Positions 1 to 10,779 of a DNA stretch of 64,000 bases are shown in pieces (position 1 is the first letter of the stretch; every line of letters begins with the position of its first letter). A program made the position numbers and the translations under genes. The stretch comes from Dolomedes plantarius (taxonomy: Eukaryota > Arthropoda > Arachnida > Araneae > Dolomedidae): positions 203,924,297 through 203,988,296 of the forward strand of contig OU015492.1 in assembly GCA_907164885.2 (NCBI GenBank), given 5' to 3'. The notes beneath the pieces are model-generated. The model saw only the letters and a list, made by a program, of their open reading frames with translations. It did not search any database and was not told the DNA's origin.

Positions 1-352
1 TAATCTTTAAAAATTCACCAAAAATCAGGAAATGGAGGTAAAAATTTGAAAAAATTTTATTTTGAAGGAATTTTTATAATCTTTCTCGTGATATAAATTT
101 TATAACCCTCAATGTATTATTTTAAATGCAAACGTAAAAAAAGTTTAAAAAACAGCTTAAAAATTTAATTTTAAAAAATCTAAGAAGAATTTTTGAAAAA
201 TCTTTCTTAGTGCACCCCTACACTATTAGGAGAATCGCCATGCAAAATTTCAGCCCTTTAGGTCCAGCGGTTTGGTCTGTGCGTTGTATGTCAGTCAGTC
301 AGTCAGTCAGTAAGTGAATGAATGAGTCAGTTACGGAACTGTTTTATATAGA
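1..352 (-). mobile_element. Helitron A, copy 1 (cut by window edge)
   Basis: This is the 5' part of a non-autonomous Helitron lying on the minus strand, running off the left edge of the window. It matches the other copies at 7172-7845, 45336-45991 and 61579-62772 base for base over long stretches. Its minus-strand 5' end begins TCTATATAAAAC, preceded by A, as expected for A|T insertion. A GTCA microrepeat sits at 293-310. No coding capacity is visible. Confidence 0.75.
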
Positions 353-956
353 TAGATGATCGAAATCTGTGATTGATATTAAAACTTGGTGAAATATTCT
401 TTCAATTTAAATATATTTTTTAAATTTATAATGGGTAGTTCCGTAAAAATAAGCCATAACTCTTGGATACTTTTCAACCCGACACCCTGTACTATGATTT
501 CGGGAAAAATACTACTTGTAATGATTTACAATACTGTTCATTGTTGCTGATAAGTTTTTATCCTTTTCTGCTCCCCTACAACCAAATCCTTCATGCACCA
601 ATTGTTCCATAAACTTTGCTTGCGGAATGCGTGGAAGAAGCACTGCCATATTTAGATTAGGTAGAATAATGTAAACAGAAAACGAGTTTATTATAGGTAC
701 CAAATTGTGGGTGTGAATTTTCTCTATCTGGTATCAAAGAGATCATTTTGGAAATTCTTTGAAGCTAGTCGAGAAAGCAAGTGAAAAAAAGTTTAATAGT
801 AAGTCAGATAAGGAAGAACTACCTTCAGAAATATGACATTGGCAGTAAATCAGTGGGATAGGAAATTTTAATTTAATATTAGGGTGCTTAACAGTGTGAG
901 CTCAAAACGAGAGTATTTTTGGAGGCTAGACGCATAGTTATGTTTCTTTTGACTTA
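353..956. other. No recognisable feature
   Basis: AT-rich sequence. A short minus-strand open frame (512-703) has no motif I recognise. Confidence 0.5.
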
Positions 957-1142
957 GGGCCTGTTCACATAGGAGTCCGTTGCGTTGCGTTAAGGAAAAG
1001 ATGACGTTGAGACGAAAATAAACCAATCATAGGCGTTAAAAATTTCATTGCTAATCGTTTGGAGGCATATGATTGGTTTATTTTCGTCTCAACGGCATCT
1101 TTTCCTTAACGCAACGCAACGGACTCCTATGTGAACAGGCCC
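957..1142. mobile_element. PIF/Harbinger-like MITE
   Basis: A 186-bp element with TIRs of about 75 bp. Both ends read GGGCCTGTTCACATAGGAG inward, and the arms meet around a short loop. It is flanked on both sides by TTA (954-956 and 1143-1145), the 3-bp TSD typical of PIF/Harbinger. The arms are nearly identical, so the insertion looks young. There is no coding region, so it would depend on a transposase supplied elsewhere. Confidence 0.85.
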
Positions 1143-2095
1143 TTATTCTCAGTTGTGTGCTCACGGCGAGCAGCAATTAATCTTTTTTTCTCTCTGTTTT
1201 ATTCTACTCAATCTGATTAGCAATGAACCTTAGTCATTATGAGTAAGTAGTGACGTTTAAAAGATATTTATTTTTATATAACGTTGAAGAGAAATTAATC
1301 TTCGTGCATAAATAAATACTTGCTATATCCGAAATTTTTTGCTTAGGACTGACATGATAAAGAAAATAAATATAAAAAAAATAAATATCAATGTATTTAT
1401 TCTGTCGCGTATTATTTTACGATTGGGAAATCAAAATCAATCTCAAGAATTTGTTTTCATTATTATATAAAAGAAAAACTCAAAATATGTAATTTATCTA
1501 TAACTATCTTACATAGGAGGTCAAACAGAATGCAGGTAAAAATTCAAGGAAATACCCCATTCATCCTTATATAAGCTAATTATATTATGCTGATTGTTAC
1601 ACGGATGAACAAATTTCAAATTTAATTTTGATAACGAAGCCGTTCATCACAATTACATAAATACTTAACTTAAGAGTAGTTCAATTTTCAACAGCGAAAT
1701 CTAATTGCTTCTATAAATCTAATTGAAGATATCCAATAATTTAGAGGAAATTTATAAGTTTTGAATTCAATTGCATTATCAACCAATAACTCAAGGAAGT
1801 CATGTGCCTCCGGAATGCATTATATATTATATTTAATTGGAATGTAAAGCATTCTTAAAGATAAAAATTATGTAATAATAAGGGGTTATCACATAATTTC
1901 TTAGAAAAACATACCCTTTTAAGTATTTTATCAAGTAGCACAAAATGGTTTCTTGCTACTCATGAATTGGAATTATTTTTCTTAAATACACATCGCAAAA
2001 AGAAATTTAGGAATTTAGAGTGTAAAACAAACTTAATTATTGTTTGTTGAAAATATAATGAGGAATTTTTAGATTAATATAAATGAATTACTTTA
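1143..2095. other. No recognisable feature
   Basis: AT-rich, no long open frame, no repeat structure seen. Confidence 0.5.
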
Positions 2096-2588
2096 AAGAT
2101 TACTATAAATTTGTTACTATAAAGATTACTATAAATTTATGCGTGTCACTTATAATGTACGAATAATTAAGAATCATAATAATTTTTTTTAATATGAAGA
2201 TTTATTTAAATTAAATTACTTTTTATTATTCAAAAATAATGAATTTTATTATTTGCTTCAGATTCTTTGTAACCATAATTACAAGACATTTTGTGAACAT
2301 GGAGCAATTATATTGTAGTTTAAGTAAGTTTATAAATTAATTACTACAAGCATTACTATAAATTAGTTACTATAAAGATTACTATAAATTTATGCGTGTC
2401 ACTTATAATGTATGGAATAATTATGAATAATAATGATTTTTTGATTATGAAGTTTTATTTAAACTAAATTACTTTTCATTATTCAAAAATAATAAATTTT
2501 ATTATTCACTTCATATTCTTTGCAACAACAATTACAAGGCATTTTGTGAACATGGTGCAGTTATATTGTAGTTTAAGTAAGTTTATAT
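2096..2588. repeat. Two-copy tandem duplication, unit ~246 bp
   Basis: Two diverged copies of one unit sit next to each other (about 2096-2334 and 2342-2588). Each holds the block ATGCGTGTCACTTATAATGTA, the block ATTTTGTGAACATGG and the ending GTTTAAGTAAGTTTAT. Small indels separate the copies. No coding potential is evident. Confidence 0.8.
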
Positions 2589-3595
2589 GCGTTTGGCTGT
2601 ATAGCAGGCAATAAATTCTTACTAAGAACAAAATGTTGCTACCCATTAACACTAAACAATTTACATTTTCAAATCCTATAGAGATATAACAAACTGATAC
2701 AGTTTTAAACACAGTATCATTTTCCCTCTAAAGTATTTAGACCTTAGCTTTCAATAGTTTAGACTATGTAGGAATCACTTACGGGATAATTTATATTTTT
2801 CTGAAATTGTCTAACTGCATAACCAAACTTTAAACCATTTAAAGTTCACTGAATGGACGTTTAGAGAGATCACTTAATGCGTTGAAAAACTGAAAAATTG
2901 AAACTGTTATAAAAGAATGATACTCAAGGGGTTATAAAGACAATTCCCAAAGACAATGGCTGGGTAAAAACATTTGCGAAGCCAGAAGAAAATTGACCAT
3001 GTAAAAGCACAAATGTCCATATCTATCCCGATTTCTTAATGCTGAATTTACTGCACTATTTGATCACGTTTTTATTACACCTCCTTTTATATTCAGTTAT
3101 TGGCTATAACGTTTAAACAAGAACTGAAAAATTTGAAGTGAATGCGACTGATTGATTTAAAAATGTTTTGCTTACTAAAAATAGCACAATTTATGGAAGT
3201 AAAGGGGTACGTGAGGGAAAAAAAATTGGAAATGACTGCTATATAGTAGTATAATAACGATCCCACATAAATACTCTTACAAAATTTGATACACTTAAAT
3301 ATATACAATGCTTATTGTAGTATCTAAAATCCTTTTAAAATTGCTTTTAACCATTTTACTCACCAGAAAGGTAAAATGTATGCGTGAATACCAAATGTAA
3401 TAATTTTTTTCGTTCTACGCAAATCTCTGGAAAGTGCTCGTCTTGGAGTGGCTCTAAACGCATTTTAACTCCCACATTATTGCACGATGGATTTACATCC
3501 CTGTAATAAAGGGGATGTGAATATACGAATCGCGAGGCAGTTAGGTAACGGGTAGGGACCACCCAACATGAAAACAGAGAGGCTAGAACACAAAG
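2589..3595. other. No recognisable feature
   Basis: AT-rich with short open frames of no recognisable type. Sequence becomes more GC-rich from about 3400 as the next element is approached. Confidence 0.45.
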
Positions 3596-4114
3596 GCCCG
3601 TTGCACACACAGCGTTTTTATCTCTAGCGGAAATTTTCTATCCGACGTCGTTCCAACAGTAGACCACAGAAGTCAATTGGAGCTTGCACACACAGCGGAA
3701 AATGAAATTTTTCTTCGACGGTAGCCTGTGCAGCTGTCGAGTGCCACTGTGTGCCGGCCGATTCGTTGACGCCAGATTGAAGTAGTTATCCATGTGACCC
3801 TATGCACGCTTACACACACAGCGGACTCTACCGTCGTAGGGTCTTTTGCGAGGGTGTGGTTGGGGGTTTGCTGGGGGGAGGCGCGCTGGTTTTCTTGGAA
3901 TCGTAAAGGGGATTCGAAAAGGAGGGCTCCTCCGATCCGGCTGGGGGGGGGGGGCGTTGATGCGACCCCTCTGGTTTCTTGGACACGTGCAGGATTCCAA
4001 AAGGAGGGGTGGGCCTTTCTCCCCTTCCACGGAGTTTTTCGCCGTGTGTGTAAGCTCTACTTTTAGAACGACGTCCGATGGAAAATCTCCGCCTACGCCG
4101 TGTGTGCAACGGGC
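3596..4114. mobile_element. GC-rich TIR element (unassigned DNA transposon)
   Basis: A 519-bp element. Left end GCCCGTTGCACACACAGCG pairs with the right end, and the imperfect TIR continues inward for about 65 bp (both arms carry a CGACGTCGTTC-type block). The flanks show CAAAG at 3591-3595 and again at 4115-4119, a plausible 5-bp TSD; alternatively GGCCCG ends with AAA. The motif ACACACAGCGG recurs near 3609, 3697 and 3816, with its complement near 4042 and 4096, like subterminal transposase-binding repeats. The GC-rich core (3840-4030) opens several overlapping frames on both strands, which I do not regard as genes. Confidence 0.75.
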
Positions 4115-5370
4115 CAAAGCCTAGGGACGCCGGCAGGTCGCCCTCATAAAACTTCACAACATTAAAATGTCAGGCGACCATAAATCGGGTCAGAAGTCAA
4201 GAGCGGGGCAGCCGTGCCTGGGAATATATCCCAGGCGGAACGGACGCCAATGTTAAATTAAAAATGCAAGTAGGAGGTTAGACACGACCAATGCAAGATG
4301 GGGCCGGGAGCTAAAGTAGACCGCCCCTGCACACGATAGGAGAAAGTTGGAGCAGCGAATGGGAGACCAATAGACCCCGTAGCCAGTAAAAAAAAGAGGA
4401 AAAACATTATATATATACTATGTGGGGGCATTTTAAGAAGAGAGCCATTTTTTTTACTATGTAAAAAGAGAAAATAACTTGCTGAGGGCCGTCGAGAGAG
4501 CCCATCCTACGAAAGACGTTAAGAAAGGACCAAGCTACATCTAGAGAATCAAGCGAACGTGATCCTTGCTGTAAGCCTCATCGAAGAAGAGCCGCAAGCG
4601 AGCCGTAATCCTTGATATAAGCCTTATAGAAGCCGAGACAACTCCAAAGAAAGCTGACCATCACAGCAATCAATTAATAACGCCTACCGCCGCTGAAGAG
4701 ACAACTCCAAGGTAAGCTGACCATCACAGCAATCAATTAATAACGCCTACCGCCGCTGAAGAGACAACTCCAAAGCAAGCTGACCATCACAGCAACCAAT
4801 TAATAACGCCTACCGCCGTTGAAAAGACCACTCCAAGGCGAGCTGACCGCCGGATCTCCATCGTGCAACAAAGAACTGTACCTAGACAGTAATTGTGAAA
4901 TTTCTCATCGAGACTCATCGAGAACTGTGTTGGAACACGTGGGACCACGCTCCAATAACGTTATACATGCTGAACTTAGTGTGAAAAGTATCAGATTTCC
5001 TAGACGAGTGTGACCTTTGGAGTCAAGCATCTCATGGGTGAGCAATTTTGAGAATCATAATTATTCACATCCATAATATTGCATATGTGCCTCTTGCCCG
5101 TAAAGGGTCGGCCTGTATTAAGTTCTATTGAATGTTGCAAGTCAGATTATGAATGATACATGCATATGTTTATAATATAAGGCGATAAGTGGAAGACTAG
5201 TGATAATGCTCTAACGAATTCAGCATAATGCTATTCAATGTAATTGTATATAATATAGTAAATAAATCCTGTATATATGTATGATTATTGTGTGTTTTAT
5301 GAGAGTTGTACCCATTCATTTAGCACGATCACAGCATAATAATTCCAACTGGAGTTATTACAATCCCCTA
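4115..5370. other. Moderate-GC region, possibly an old LTR or element remnant
   Basis: Base composition differs from the surroundings. The region contains the 63-bp minisatellite listed separately, an AATAAA at about 5262, and an ending like TTATTACA near 5360. Those features are reminiscent of an LTR, but I found no second LTR and no convincing duplication at the edges, so this stays a suggestion. Confidence 0.2.
4635..4850. repeat. 63-bp minisatellite, ~3.4 copies
   Basis: Copies of GAGACAACTCCAA start at 4635, 4698, 4761 and (diverged) 4824, giving an exact 63-bp period. Because 63 is a multiple of three, one plus-strand frame reads a 21-residue repeat (ETTPKKADHHSNQLITPTAAE-like, with TAA in copy 2). 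Whether it was ever translated is unknown. Confidence 0.85.
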
Positions 5371-6029
5371 ACTTGCTGTAAAGGAAATGATCTCCAACGA
5401 AGGATGGTATTTTCTGACAAAATGACGTATCAGCATGGTAAGTACCAAAGATAGTGCCCAGCCCGGACAATCAAAGCTTCTTGTATTTTTGAGACATGTG
5501 CATAATAGGCATTGCCCCTACAAATATTTTCCGAATGATTCGTCATGAAGCTATACCCTAACAAAGCTAATAATACATAATAAACCATACACAAATATAC
5601 TTAATAAATAACAACATATCACCTACCGATCAATAATGGAAATTATTGAAACACCAGAAGTACGAAATATATCGAAAAACGAAAATATTGAGGCCTCAAA
5701 AGTACGAAATACGAAAGTCAGTATGAGTTCAAACGCAATTTACCATAAATGTATAAATCCTTAGAACATCAGACAAACGAGTGTATCGCCTCTGATGGCA
5801 GTCTTGCTACGTTCTAAAATTAACATTGGCTAAGCTTTTGGGACCAGATCAACGGCGGAAACATAATAGTTATTTTAACTTCATGGATATATTTTCAGGC
5901 AAGTTTTCTGCTTTATCTTGGATTTTCTTATACTTTCCGAGAAAGTAACAAAGAGGACTGATATGTATGTCAAATCACACACCTGTAATCCTTCAAATTT
6001 AGGGCAGCATTTTTTTAAGTATAGTAATA
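5371..6029. other. No recognisable feature
   Basis: AT-rich sequence with no long frame or repeat. Confidence 0.45.
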
Positions 6030-6323
6030 CAGTCGATTCCGGTTAATCGGACCAGCCGCTTATTCGGACCGAATCCTCCGAACCGAATCCCGTATTGTAA
6101 CATTAGGCATGTTCGTTTAATCGGACCAGCCGCTTATTCGGACCGAATCCTTCGAACGGAATCCCGTCTTGTAACATTAGGTATGTTCGTTTAATCGGAC
6201 CAGCCGCTTATTCGGACCGAATCCTGTCTTGTAACATTAGGCATGTTCGTTTAATCGGACCAGCCGGTTATTAGGACCAAAATGATCGCATCCCAATGTG
6301 GTCCGATTAACCGGAATCGACTG
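6030..6323. mobile_element. pogo/Tigger-like MITE with internal minisatellite
   Basis: Ends are CAGTCGATTCCGGTTAATCG and its exact complement, flanked by TA on both sides (6028-6029, 6324-6325). TA TSD and CAG-type termini fit the pogo/Tigger branch of Tc1/mariner. Inside, the block GTTCGTTTAATCGGACCAGC repeats at 6111, 6185 and 6245 (spacings 74 and 60 bp), so the subterminal TIR-like sequence has been tandemly multiplied. The element is 294 bp and non-coding. Confidence 0.85.
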
Positions 6324-7020
6324 TATTATTTTTTACCGTGTTTTTATTAACTTGCTTTCTTGTTTGTTTGTGTGTGTGTTTGTCCCTTACAAATCTTGCA
6401 ATCGATTTTTAACTAACTTCCCGACTAGCTAGACATTTGAAACGTTTAGAGTAGCCCAGAACACGATGACAATGCATTTTTTTAAATACTTTTAGCCATC
6501 TTTAAGCAGAATTAAATTGATTTTCAGTTAATTTTGTTTTGTAGACTGGTGCAGCCATCTATCGACCGGGACGGAAGCGAAAAGTTAAACGCAAGTTAAC
6601 TTCCAATTAACTTCATTTTCTTTCAAGTTGATGGGATAGTTCATCAAAAAAAAATTTAAAAAAGTATTTATTAATACGTAGAATTGTCAAGTTTATATGA
6701 TTCAACAGAAACTTTAAAAACATGGTATATAAAAAGTTCTTTTTATATTGTAATTATTACATATTTCTTCAAAAATTGCATTCCTTCACATTGATGTCCC
6801 TAATTCGACCTTATTAAGCAATTTCTGCATAATTCAAAGATTACTTCGTCCTTACCCTAGGATTATACGGATTTTCGAACTGTTGTCCAATCGTCCCGAC
6901 GGAAATCCTTTCACCTAGGACCCGCCGGCTGTGGGGACGAGGCAATTACGCTCCCACCCCCCAAGCCGGATAAACGCGACTAACAAACTTTCATAATTTG
7001 CCTACTATACCAGTTATGCC
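6324..7020. other. No confidently assigned feature
   Basis: AT-rich apart from a GC-rich stretch at about 6895-6980 (CCCGCCGGCTGTGGGGACG and neighbours) that could be a retroelement scrap. I could not identify it. Confidence 0.35.
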
Positions 7021-7171
7021 TAGGGATACGTAATTTTCGTATTTACGAAATAGAATCGAATAAATGCGAAGATTGCCGATATGAGCGAATAAATGCGAAA
7101 ATTCATTTTTTTACTACTTTTCGGCTAAAACTCGGTGATAAACCACTTTTTAAAGCGAAATTATGTAATGA

Positions 7172-7845
7172 CTAGCTGAAAACACGCGCTTCGCTACGGA
7201 GTACGTTGAAATTAAATACAACGGTCAATGTATGCAATTAATTCAAAAAAAAATATATATATATTTATAATAAATACAACGATCAATGTATACAATTGAT
7301 GTAAAAAAAATATTTATAAAAAAATCGTAAGGGATATTTTTATAGACAAAATAAAGTCCAATCGTCTGCCGCATTAGCAAGAAAAAAATATTTTTTTGTC
7401 TATTTTTTTTTTTTTTGCACGTGACGATAAATTTATTTAAAGTACCAGAAAAATAAATCACGTGATCAGCATTTAATATATTAAATTCTAAAAATTAATC
7501 TTTAAAAATTCACCAAAAATCAGAAAATCGAGGTAAATGTTCGAAAAAGATTTCATTTTAAAGGAATTTTTAGGATCTTTCTCGTGATATAAATTTTATA
7601 ACCCTCAATGTATTATTTTAAATGCAAACGTAAAAAAAGTTTAAAAAACAGCTTAAAAATTTAATTTAAAAAATCTAAGAAGAATTTTTGAAAAATCTTT
7701 CTTAGTGCACCCCTACACTATTAGAAGAATCGCCATGCAAAATTTCAGCCCTTTAGGTCCAACGGTTTGGTCTGTGCGTTGTATGTCAGTCAGTCAGTCA
7801 GTCAGTGAATGAATGAGTCAGTTACGGAACTGTTTTATATATAGA
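7172..7845 (-). mobile_element. Helitron A, copy 2 (complete)
   Basis: A 674-bp non-autonomous Helitron on the minus strand. Read on that strand it begins TCTATATATAAAACAG, preceded by A. It ends with a hairpin around the block CCGTAGCGAAG, then TTTTCAG and CTAG, followed by T. These are the canonical Helitron signatures (5' TC, 3' hairpin plus CTAG, A|T target, no TSD). A (GTCA)n microrepeat lies near the 5' end. It is non-coding, and replication would need a RepHel protein from another element. Confidence 0.85.
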
Positions 7846-8083
7846 TAGTAATAATTTATTAACATAACTGCTTATCTAAGAACATCCGCCGTCTTTAACT
7901 GAGAGATCTCCCTCTCAAAATGTGCTTATTACTTATTGCTAAACACTTAAGGAAGAGAATGTGGAGACTACCACAATGTTAACTTTTAACTAAGAATTTT
8001 GATACTTAGTTAATTTTGAGTGATCGATAAATTATCGTTCACTATCCATGCCCTATCCTTCCTTTTCATATTTTCTCCATAGG

Positions 8084-8144
8084 TTAACATTGAGGTGAGC
8101 GAATCTAATGGGGTCAGTAGATAGCAGCCTAAATATATACGTAC

Positions 8145-8175
<31 letters not shown>

Positions 8176-8333
8176 ATTATATATTATAGTATCAGCATAT
8201 ATATATTATATATATCAATAAATCAAGGTCCGGGTCTGTCTGTCGATCACACTCTCAGGGCGTACCGCCTCAATTTTTAGGGAACCAAGTACCTACAATT
8301 ACGATTTCTTATAATAAAGGCGAAATTTTTTAA
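8084..8333 (+). repeat. Repeat module plus truncated Helitron C 5' end
   Basis: The block CTCCATAGGTTAACATTGAGG, then a (TA)n tract, then TCAATAAATCAAGGTCCGGG, recurs almost identically at 9553-9850. The part from about 8215 matches the 5' end of the complete Helitron at 9773-10450. It breaks off after the GTACCGCCTCAATTTT block, just before the TIR element starting at 8334. Confidence 0.65.
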
Positions 8334-9056
8334 GGGGTCAGGTACCTTTTAAAGACCAAGAGACCCGACAAACATATCCTATTTCAATCACCAGTAGTAG
8401 TTACTAAAATAATTTATTAAGAAATATGAAAATATTACTGAGTTAAACCTATTTCATCTTTATAAATATTGCACTCAATTGTTTCTAGCTTGAAGAGAAA
8501 TTTTTAAATTTTTAAAAATTTTAATTATTGTTTTTTTATTGTTATGTGATCGCGTGCATGATATTACCAGAGCAATTGGCTAGAATACCGTGAAATTTTA
8601 TACACGTTCAATAGAAACAGGTATCAGTAAAATGAACAATTATGTCATTTCTACCATAAAAATTTTAATTACAATAAAATTTATCAAAAAAATTTCTGAA
8701 ATAATAAAAAAAAAAATTTTCCGAAAAACTAAGAATTTTGATTTCAACGTTCGTCATTTTAAAGATATATTATACAACTTAATTTTAAAATTAAAAAAAT
8801 ATGTATATTCATTAGTATATGGACGCAAGTCTTCTCGCAATGACATAACATTAAAAAAACAATGGTTTAAATTTAAAAAAAAATTTTTAATTTACCTTCA
8901 AGCTAGAAAAAATTAAGAGCCATATTTATAGAGAAGAAAGTGTGTTTAACGCACAGTAAAATTTCATATTCCTGAATAAACATCTTCATAACTACTGATG
9001 ATTTAACATAGGTATATCTCTGTCGAGCTCTTAGTTGCTAAAAGGTACCTGACCCC
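8334..9056. mobile_element. Long-armed TIR (foldback-like) element
   Basis: The outer ends GGGGTCAGGTACCTTTTA (8334) and TAAAAGGTACCTGACCCC (ending 9056) are perfect inverted repeats. Imperfect pairing continues inward for about 160 bp on each side: blocks ATAAATAT, GTTAAAC and CTAGCTTGAAG at 8485-8495 pair with CTTCAAGCTAG near 8900. The central ~400 bp are AT-rich and hold one plus-strand open frame. I could not identify a clear TSD or assign a superfamily. Confidence 0.7.
8590..8916 (+). CDS. Unrecognised Lys-rich open frame inside TIR element
   Basis: A 108-codon frame in AT-rich DNA, very rich in Lys, Ile, Phe and Tyr (many AAA/ATA/TTT codons). It has no cysteine motif, no membrane segment pattern and no transposase motif that I recognise. 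It runs into the right arm of the surrounding inverted-repeat element. Its composition is what random AT-rich sequence gives, so it may not be a gene. Its only interest is that it is the sole frame in the loop of an otherwise well-defined element. Confidence 0.15.
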   Translation: MKFYTRSIETGISKMNNYVISTIKILITIKFIKKISEIIKKKIFRKTKNFDFNVRHFKDILYNLILKLKKYVYSLVYGRKSSRNDITLKKQWFKFKKKFLIYLQARKN

Positions 9057-9552
9057 TGAAGGCTGCTTTGTACTAAAAAAAACATCGTATTTTCCTTTCC
9101 TCTCTGCAGACTCTTGTGGTAGGAGGAGTCAGTTGACAGTTCGAGAATTCCACCCCACTTAAGATTGACATTTTGATAAATTGTAATGGCTCTCTCACTA
9201 TAGGGGGGGTAATGCGCTGCCCCCAAATTTTTATTACATATATAATTTTGTCAACTATTTACAGGTACATAAATGCTGATAATCAAATAAAATTGGTATT
9301 GTCAGATAGCTCCGAGAACTTTTTCTGCAAAGCGCTACAGGATTCATTTTATAATTTCGTCCACCGATGGAATTTATGAGCGTTTAAAACACACTATACG
9401 AGAGTTGTCCCCGAATAATTTAAATTTTAAATATTAATTGCACTTTTTTAAAAAAGCGAAAAAATGTACACAAATGTAAAATTTATTTGTCTATGTAGGA
9501 GTAGAGTTTTAAAAAAAAATATTTGAATCCAAGTCGCAATCAGTGGACAAAT
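9057..9552. other. No recognisable feature
   Basis: Filler between the TIR element and the second Helitron C module. Two short overlapping frames on opposite strands (9038-9226 and 9173-9379) show no known motif. Confidence 0.4.
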
Positions 9553-9741
9553 TTTTCTCCATAGGTTAACATTGAGGTGAGCGAATCTAATGGGGTCAGT
9601 AGAAGCAGCCTAAATATATACCACACACACACACATATATATATATATATAGAGTATATATATAATATATATAATATATATATATATATATTATATATAT
9701 ATATATATATATAATATATATATATAGTAGATACATGCATA

Positions 9742-9772
<31 letters not shown>
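9553..9772 (+). repeat. Second copy of 8084 module with (CA)n/(TA)n tract
   Basis: Same CTCCATAGGTTAACATTGAGG block as at 8084, followed by ACACACAC and a long (TA)n tract that runs into the Helitron C 5' end at 9773. Confidence 0.7.
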
Positions 9773-9773
<1 letters not shown>

Positions 9774-10450
9774 CAATAATCAAGGTCCGGGTCTGTCTGT
9801 CAATCACACTCTCAGGGCCGTACCGCCTCAATGTGTGTCGTGTGTGCGGCCTATGAAACTTTACAGCCATGAAATTGGGCACACGGTAGGGCAGACTATG
9901 GGAAGTGCACCTCGAAGCCCGAATTTAAATTTTATTCTAGAAATTTTTTATTTTATTTTTGTGGGATATTTTATGTTTTTAACTTCAGATTTCGATATCT
10001 CGGCAAAAAATGATCGTAGAATTTTGATCTTTTTACAATCTAAGATACAATATTTCTACTTTCAAACAAGACCCATTTGTTTAAAAATAATTAAAACAGA
10101 CTAATATTTTCATCAAAATATTAAACCCACTTTTCGAGAATTTACGCGCTTTTGAGGATCTACGGTCGATGCTCTTCGAGTTTTTTTATCTTACAAAGAA
10201 AATATTTACATCATCTGAAAGATGAAAGCTTTCTCATACATATAAACCTCATTTCAAGTCTCTATCGTAAATTTCGATTTTTAATTGGATATTAAAGAAC
10301 GATACTTAACACAATTTTCTATCGGTTCTTCAACGCGAAGAACGGCAAATTCTCCCCTTGTGTTGTAAACAACGATTGAGTCATTCATTCACTTGATTAA
10401 TTCATCTCTTCCTTTGATGGCTTGAGCGTAGCTGGGCGAAGCCCGGCTAG
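9773..10450 (+). mobile_element. Helitron C (complete, non-autonomous)
   Basis: It begins TCAATAATCAAGGTCCGGG, preceded by A within the (TA)n tract. It ends with the short hairpin CTGGGCGAAGCCCGG followed directly by CTAG (10447-10450) and T. The 5' TC, the hairpin plus CTAG and the A|T target fit Helitrons, although the spacer between hairpin and CTAG is very short. 678 bp, with no Rep or helicase motif. A 5' fragment of the same family lies at 8215-8333. Confidence 0.65.
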
Positions 10451-10481
10451 TATAGATATATATATAAACATACATATATAT

Positions 10482-10523
<42 letters not shown>

Positions 10524-10561
10524 CATTCATACTACATACATACATACCACACACATGATAG

Positions 10562-10592
<31 letters not shown>

Positions 10593-10670
10593 CATACACA
10601 AACACACCAGAGATATATATATATATATACATACACACACACACACAAATATATATATATATACATTCAT
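10451..10670. repeat. (TA)n/(CA)n microsatellite
   Basis: Interrupted TA, TACA and ACAC tracts directly following the Helitron C 3' end. The apparent Ile/Tyr-rich frames on both strands are artefacts of the repeat. Confidence 0.9.
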
Positions 10671-10779
10671 ATATATATTTGCGAAATAAATGCCAATTTT
10701 ATGTATTGTATTGTTTTGCGAAATTTCTATATATTTTATGCGAAATTTACGTACCCCTAGTTATGCCTTAGTCAGTAAA

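Larger units (their letters stand above)
7021..10759. mobile_element. hAT-like element expanded by nested insertions
   Basis: The left end TAGGGATACGTAATTTTCG (7021) and right end CGAAATTTACGTACCCCTA (ending 10759) are imperfect inverted repeats. They are flanked by a perfect 8-bp direct repeat GTTATGCC (7013-7020 and 10760-10767), the TSD length of hAT elements. Subterminal motifs of the type CGAATAAATGCGAA (7055-7110) recur near the right end (GCGAAATAAATGCC, about 10682). The interior is almost entirely later insertions: Helitron A, Helitron C sequence, a long-armed TIR element and (TA)n tracts. Original hAT-like sequence is recognisable only near the two ends. Confidence 0.65.

Noticed and set aside
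3794..4157. Four overlapping frames of 90-109 codons on both strands
   Set aside because: They lie in the GC-rich core of a TIR element, where stops are rare, and have no protein motif.
4169..5362. Solo LTR
   Set aside because: Candidate TG...CA ends exist, but no target duplication or second LTR was found.
9540..10760. Open frames full of Ile-Tyr or His-Thr repeats on both strands
   Set aside because: They are translations of (TA)n and (CA)n microsatellites; same for 27982-28317, 52616-53072, 55693-56205 and 59792-60370.
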